Positions 59,137-64,000 of a stretch of DNA of 64,000 bases are shown one piece after another. Source of the DNA: Acanthamoeba sp. SK_2022b (taxonomy: Eukaryota > Discosea > Longamoebia > Acanthamoebidae); assembly GCA_027943245.1 (NCBI GenBank), contig JANDJZ010000021.1, positions 62,001-126,000 on the forward strand. The letters are read 5' to 3'. Within the stretch, counting starts at the first letter, position 1. The number at the start of each line of letters is the position of its first letter. The notes beneath the pieces were generated by a model, which saw nothing but the letters and a program-made list of their open reading frames with translations, did no database searches and was not told where the DNA came from. Position numbers and translations under genes: made by a program.

Positions 59137-60513
59137 ATGAAGTCACTCTGTTCTCTCGCCGTCTTGCTGGCCGTGAGCTTGGCCGTAGTCACCGTCTCGG
59201 CTTCTTTTAATTCTACCGGAGGCCAACGGGCAGCTGGCCGCACCTTCAAGTTCGTCAACCACTGCTCGTTCCCCGTGTGGTTCGGCCTGGTCTCTGGCGC
59301 TGTGCCCAACGGTCGATGCTCGACCGGCTGCCCACAGGGCTCGTACTGCAACAGGCAGAACGGCATCTGCTACTTCGACCAGCCCAAGCCGGCCAACGGC
59401 GACTTCAAGCTGGCCGCTAACGGTGGCTCGAACTCGGTCGTATTCCCCTACTACAACAATGGCCTCAACGTTGTATGGAGCGGCGCCCTTGCTGGCCGCA
59501 CCGGCTGCGAGAGCGGCACCTGCCAGACCGCCGACTGTGGACCCAACCCTGACCACGAGAGTACCCCCCCCCCTCTATCCAACCTTCGTTCTTTGCTTCG
59601 CTTGTCTCTTTCTGCCGACACGCGACGTTTCGTGATTGGCGCAAAGAGCTCCTGGCGTAACCATTGTCTCACGCAACACCCGTCTGCCACGCAGGCTGTG
59701 CCCACGGTTTCGGCCAGCCCGCCACGCAGGGCGAGTTCACGATGCTGAAGAACAACATCGACACCTACGACGTCGAGGTCATTAACGGCATCAACATTCC
59801 GCTCGAGATCAAGCCCCTCACGTCCGCTCACTCACACGACCCGTTCTTCTGCGGCCAACCGGGCGCCGTCCGGCCCACAACGGGCACTGGCGGCTGCTCG
59901 TGGAATTTCTCCCCTCCCTCGCCCCACTTCGTCTGGGTCACGCAGGGCGGCAGGGGCTGCAACTCCGACCACGACTGCTCCGGTACGCCTCGCCACGTTG
60001 AGTTTGAGTGCGAGACGCAAATGGTGACCTGTTGTTGCCAATGCGTTTTTCGTGTCATGCTTGTACGCGTGCGTAGGCGGTGAGGTGTGTGGTCTGAGCA
60101 CCCCGCTCACGCTCAACTGCGGCAAAAGGCTGGGCTTCTGGACTGCCGACCAGATCTGCGGCATGAACCCCAACTACGGCGAGCCGTTCAACTGCGCCAA
60201 GTACAACCAGCTCTACGGCTGTACGAACGGCATCGCCTCGTGCTATCAGCCCTCCTCCACGTCCTCCTGCTGTGGCTGCGCCAACTGGCAGGACCTGGGC
60301 CTGCCGGTGCCCTCCTCGGTGGCCAAGTGCCACGCGATCAACCCCGTCTGGGTCCAGAACGTCCAGCCCAAGCTGCTGTGGATGAAGAAGGGCTGCCCCA
60401 CGGCTTACACCTACCCCTACGACGACATGAGCAGCACCTTCACCTGCTCGGAGATGGTTGGCGGCGTCAACCGTGTCGATTATGAGGTTGTCTTCTGCCC
60501 CGCCCGCTGGTGA
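59137..60513 (+). CDS. Secreted thaumatin-like protein
   Basis: Three exons (59137-59560, 59695-59982, 60077-60513) give 382 residues. A signal peptide (MKSLCSLAVLLAVSLAVVTV) is followed by the thaumatin core. Matching pieces are FKFVNHCSFPVWFGLVSG, AGRTGCESGTCQTADCG, QPATQGEFTMLKNNIDTYDV and EVINGINIPLEIKP, the family's acidic cleft region. Further Cys-rich segments follow (SSCCGCANWQDLG, CPTAYTYPYDDMSSTFTCS). The protein is longer than plant members (about 230) because of a Pro/Gly-rich insert and extra Cys pairs. Thaumatin-like proteins bind or cut beta-glucans or act as antifungals; in this amoeba a wall or prey-related role is possible. The start is fixed by the signal peptide. Confidence 0.88.
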
Positions 60514-60627
60514 TCAATCCTCTGTACAGACATAGCTGCAGCGCTCCAGAAGACAAGTTTATCAACCTAGTCCGTTTTTATGAGTGCTTTTATTATTATT
60601 TTATTTTTATTATTTTATTTCGAGTGA

Positions 60628-62544
60628 TCAGTCCCACGCAGAGTCATCGTCGGAGCTGGCCACGTCATCAGGGTCTCCTTCGAGGAACGTCTCGAGAACG
60701 AGCGGCCTGGGCGAGGAGTCCTCCATCACCTTGCGCAGTGTTCCTATAAGCCAATTCAACGCCTGCAGTAACCAACCAGCACAGAATTAGTAAGCCTTGG
60801 CAAGGCGGTGGCTTGGGTTGGTTTACCGTGGGGAGCCCGCGATGCTCATCGTCATCACGGTCGTCCTTGGTGTGATGGTGGTCCTTTTTCTTCGAAGGGC
60901 GGGCGCTCTCGTCGACCATCTGCCGAGCCGCTTGGCCTCCTATGCTGCCGGTCAGATGTCGCAGGGTGAGTCCCGTCGACGCCAACTCGGCCGACGTGGG
61001 TTTCGGCGCCAGCGCTGGCCTTGGCCCCTGCCCCTTGACATCGTCGTCTCCCTTTTCCTTTTCCTTCTCCTCTTGGCGTGTTCCTGCGAGTCCGAATATC
61101 TCTTCGGGTATTTCGAGTCCATCCTCGAAATCATCGTCCTCCTCTTCCTCTTCGTTGATGTCATCACCGACCTCCAGGTCATCCATTCCCTCTGGAGCGA
61201 GCTTAGGGGGAAGGGGGAAGAGCGAAGAGCAAAGAACAAAGTGTTAGTTGTAGCTTGTCGGTGAGCTGGGACAAGACTATGTAGTACCAAAATGACGCCC
61301 TGATGCTGGACGATGGCAGAAGGACGGGATGACCGTATCTCATCGGCGTCGTGATCATCGACGAACCGGCCCCAGGATGCTGGTGGCCGGTTTGCTCGGT
61401 CGACCACCCGTACGATCCATAGCTGGCTCCCCCAGGCGGCGATTAGAACGCATTGGAGATTATCGAGGTAAAAGGTAAAAGTGGGGTGGAAGTACCTGTC
61501 GCAGGCCCTCCTCTTTGAATCGCCGCACGTACTGCGGGTCTTGTTCGCTGACCACCCACTCGCCCATCGCTTCCTGATGTTTGCGTCCGCACTCCCTCCA
61601 TAGCCGAAGCTGGTCAAAGAACGAAAGCGACGGGCGCACGAAAGACAAACAAAGAAAGAGACACGAGGTGTAAGCAAAAATGGCGAAGGCGCGCGAAGAT
61701 CAGAAAGTGGTGTAAGTGCACCTGATCTTCATCAATATCAAACTCCTTGGGCAGCGGCTGATAGTAGACATCGTCTTCGGCCCACTTGAGCAGCTCATCT
61801 TCATCGCCTAAATCCAATTCCTCACTCTCCTGGTCGTTTTTCTCCCAGCGACCATCCACCTACAAGCGCCAAGCCATCAGCGCAATTAAAAGGGCGCAAC
61901 GCAAACAGATGCGGGAGCACAGGGCAAAGGCGTTGTGGACAGTGCCCAAGTACCAGGCGCATATCGCCAGCGAGCAGGTTGGCCGCACAGGGATTGAGAT
62001 AGCGAATGAGAAACAGGCCCGGAGGACAGGCGTCGCGCTCGGCGCTCCGCTGCCGTGTCATGCCGTCCCTTGTGCGCTTCCGCTGATGCATGCCTCGCAC
62101 GCCGCCGCCGGGTGAAGGCGGTGGCGCCACGCGCGTCCATGCGCCGGTGTTGGTCAGCACGTAGCGGCTGCGCGCGAACGACGGATTTCTCACCATTAGC
62201 GAGCGCAGGTCGCTGTCCGTGCGCTTTACCGTCCTTCGCTCTTCGGGAGCCGCGTGCGTCTTCATGCGAGTGCGCCAGGCCCTGTCCTCGGCCTGTCCTC
62301 CTCCCTCGTCGTCGTCATTTCTGATAACGCGATCGGGGGAGGCCTCGCGCTGTGCGTGCATGTGGCTGTTTCTGGCCGATGAGCTGCTCGATGATCCGAT
62401 GTCGGGCAGCAGGGCAACGGTCTGCGTGCGCACGATGAGACCCGGTCCCCACCCGTCTCCTCCGCTCCGGAGCTCTTTGCCGTCGCCATCACGATCGGCG
62501 TCCTCGTCGCTTCGCTCTTTGCCCTTCAGGTCTGTTTGAGGCAT
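60628..62544 (-). CDS. Acidic, largely disordered hypothetical protein
   Basis: The ATG at 62544 opens a polar, Asp/Arg/Ser-rich N-terminus. Clear downstream exons are 61859-61722, 61609-61496, 61201-60827 and 60762-60628. The first exon's donor is unresolved: GTACTT after 61954 gives a 94-nt intron (450 residues in total), while GTGGCG after 62131 gives a longer intron and a smoother join (391 residues). Both keep frame. The middle exons hold the most protein-like segments: DELLKWAEDDVYYQPLPKEF, LRLWRECGRKHQEAMGEWVV and PQYVRRFKEEGLRQ. A Glu/Asp run follows. The last exon is ALNWLIGTLRKVMEDSSP to a DDDSAWD end. No family recognised. Confidence 0.6.
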
Positions 62545-63027
62545 AGTGAGCAAGGGAGGGCAAGCTGAGGGTGGTCTCACAACACAAGCAGCTCACAGCA
62601 GTTTGTTGTGATTTTTTGTTATTTTTAAACAAAAAACAATCTTAAAAAACAGGAAAATGAATCGGGAGTCGTTTCCATAACACAGGAATTACACAAAAGA
62701 TAGAGTAATAATAGATGAATAGATGACGTGCGTTTAGAGAGCCAGTGCCGCATGGTTGGGGGTAGGAGGTTAAATTAAAGAAAATGCCCGTAAGAAAAAC
62801 AAAAACAAAGAGAGAAGAAATCCAGGTTCGCCAGGTTACGGTCTGGTGCCTGAGAACAGAAGAACAACTACCGCACGCGCAAGGAATAGCCTGGCATTCC
62901 TCCAACTCCATCAACACTCTACTACCACGCCCGCACTCACCCTGCCCTTCCCTTTATTGGGATCGATTCTCCGCAAGAATTCGAATCCAGTTAGCTTGTT
63001 TTTTGCTTGAATTTTATTGCCTTCCCG
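62545..63027. other. Divergent intergenic region
   Basis: 483 bp between the acidic hypothetical gene (-) and the TSG101-like gene (+). AT-rich stretches near both start codons; no specific element recognised. Confidence 0.4.
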
Positions 63028-63528
63028 ATGTACGCTAGCGGCTACATGGTGACTCCTCCCCTCTCTGGCGGTGCGGCCGCTCCGCCTCACACACAGCATC
63101 AGCAGATGATGATGCAACATCAGCTCCATGCACAGCCCCTGCCCCTCCAACAGCAACAGCACCTCAACCTGCACCAACAGCAACAGCAGCAACACTTTTT
63201 CCAACAGCACCAAGCACAGCAGCATCAACAACAGCTCCACACCCAGCAGCAACACCACCAACAACAGCAGCAACAACAAATCCACGCACAACACCAGCAG
63301 CAGCTACTCGCTGCGCAGCAACAGCAGGCGGTCGACACGCAGCTGCAGTTCGTGGCGGCGCGATATCGCGACGTGCTGCGCGCGCGACACGACGTGCTCA
63401 TGCTCCTCCGCGCTACGCCCTCCCTCTATCCTCACACCGCCGCGCCCGGTACCATCCCCCCCCCCCCGCTCGCCCAGATGGTCGTCGGTATGAAGGGGAG
63501 GCTGTGGGCAGCGCTGACATGTATTCGT

Positions 63529-63564
<36 letters not shown>

Positions 63565-63952
63565 CAGGGCCAGGCGTCCCGCCATTGCTGCTGGTGAGCG
63601 GAACCCTGCCGATCGTGTATAAGGGCACCCAGTACAACATACCCATACAGCTCACCATTCCTGAGGGTACCTTACGGCCGTGCTCTCATCTTGTACTCCT
63701 CTCGATGTGTTCTCTGACACTGTGTCTCCCTATTTCCCTCGTCGTGCTCGTCGTCGTGTCAGGCTACCCACACTCGCCACCGGTCTGTAAAGTGACGCCA
63801 ACCGAAGTACGTGCGACGCGCCCGCGCTTTCTTGGCTCGACCACCGTTCTTCTTGGCTGACATCTCTCCCGCCCCATTGTAGACCATGGTGGTTAAGACC
63901 AACCACAAGCACGTCGACTCAGGCGGCGTGTGCTACCACCCGTATCTCTCCG
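63028..63952 (+). CDS. TSG101/Vps23-like ESCRT-I subunit, 5' part
   Basis: Four exons are in the window (63028-63487, 63568-63666, 63763-63806, 63883-63952), all in phase; the gene continues past the right edge. Residues about 20-100 are a Gln/His-rich run encoded by imperfect CAG/CAA repeats. A UEV domain follows: AARYRDVLRARHDVLMLL, LLLVSGTLPIVYKGTQYNIP, GYPHSPPVCKVTP, then VVKTNHKHVDSGGVCYHPYL. That is the TSG101 order, which naturally lacks the E2 Cys. TSG101 reads ubiquitin and PTAP motifs on cargo for ESCRT sorting into multivesicular bodies. The Gln-rich N-terminal extension is not usual for the family. Confidence 0.88.
63530..63562. repeat. (GT)n microsatellite in TSG101-like intron
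   Basis: About 33 bp of GT directly before the CTCAG acceptor of the second exon. Confidence 0.95.
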
Positions 63953-64000
63953 GTACACTGACTTTTCTGTTATTCTTATTCTTCTTCTTCTTCTTATTAT

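Overview
The window is nuclear DNA of an amoebozoan protist, most likely Acanthamoeba or a close relative. The signs are GC-rich, strongly GC-ending codons; compact genes cut by many GT-AG introns of about 65-100 nt; intergenic gaps of 100-600 bp; dinucleotide repeats inside introns; and gene types typical of that lineage: a two-CBM49 cyst-wall-type ('Luke') lectin, expansins, a cAMP-receptor-like GPCR and an amoebal modular polyketide synthase. No bacterial operons, tRNA or rRNA genes or CRISPR arrays are visible. All calls come from reading the sequence; no database search was run. Exon models were built by hand by requiring splice signals, matching phases and family-conserved residues. In most genes all exons join without a frame break.

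Layout. 0-4.2 kb: 3' end of a cationic amino-acid transporter (+), the CBM49 lectin (-), then a 1.5-kb gene-poor stretch holding a decayed PHD finger. 4.2-13.9 kb: a 3086-residue polyketide synthase (-) with an acyl-AMP-ligase loading domain and a thioesterase whose nucleophile position is Cys. 14.1-21.5 kb (+): a nicotinamidase-fold protein lacking the catalytic Cys, a TPR protein and a DNMT3-like DNA cytosine methyltransferase. 22-28 kb: a two-LIM protein, mitochondrial 2Fe-2S ferredoxin, two small proteins, LST8 (TOR complex) and an FMN reductase. 28.5-34 kb: a 20-exon ORC3 gene. 34.5-41.6 kb: a membrane protein, two expansin-like genes in opposite orientation flanking a ubiquitin-E2-variant/SAM fusion, the AP-1 sigma adaptin and a ZNRD2-like gene. 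41.8-44.4 kb: a 2-phosphoglycerate-kinase/LPA1-like gene. 44.6-47.1 kb: an island of clearly different base composition with no recognisable gene. 47.4-64 kb: a kinesin-7-like motor, a type I membrane protein, a SAM methyltransferase, a hypothetical protein, the GPCR, a thaumatin-like protein, an acidic hypothetical protein and the 5' end of a TSG101-like gene.

Connections. The genes are mostly unrelated housekeeping genes. Two themes stand out. Secreted wall-active proteins (CBM49 lectin, two expansins, thaumatin-like protein) recur across the window. The PKS and the nicotinamidase-like gene share a 234-bp divergent promoter. Three genes carry a conserved fold with the catalytic residue changed (E2 variant, nicotinamidase-like protein, PKS thioesterase).
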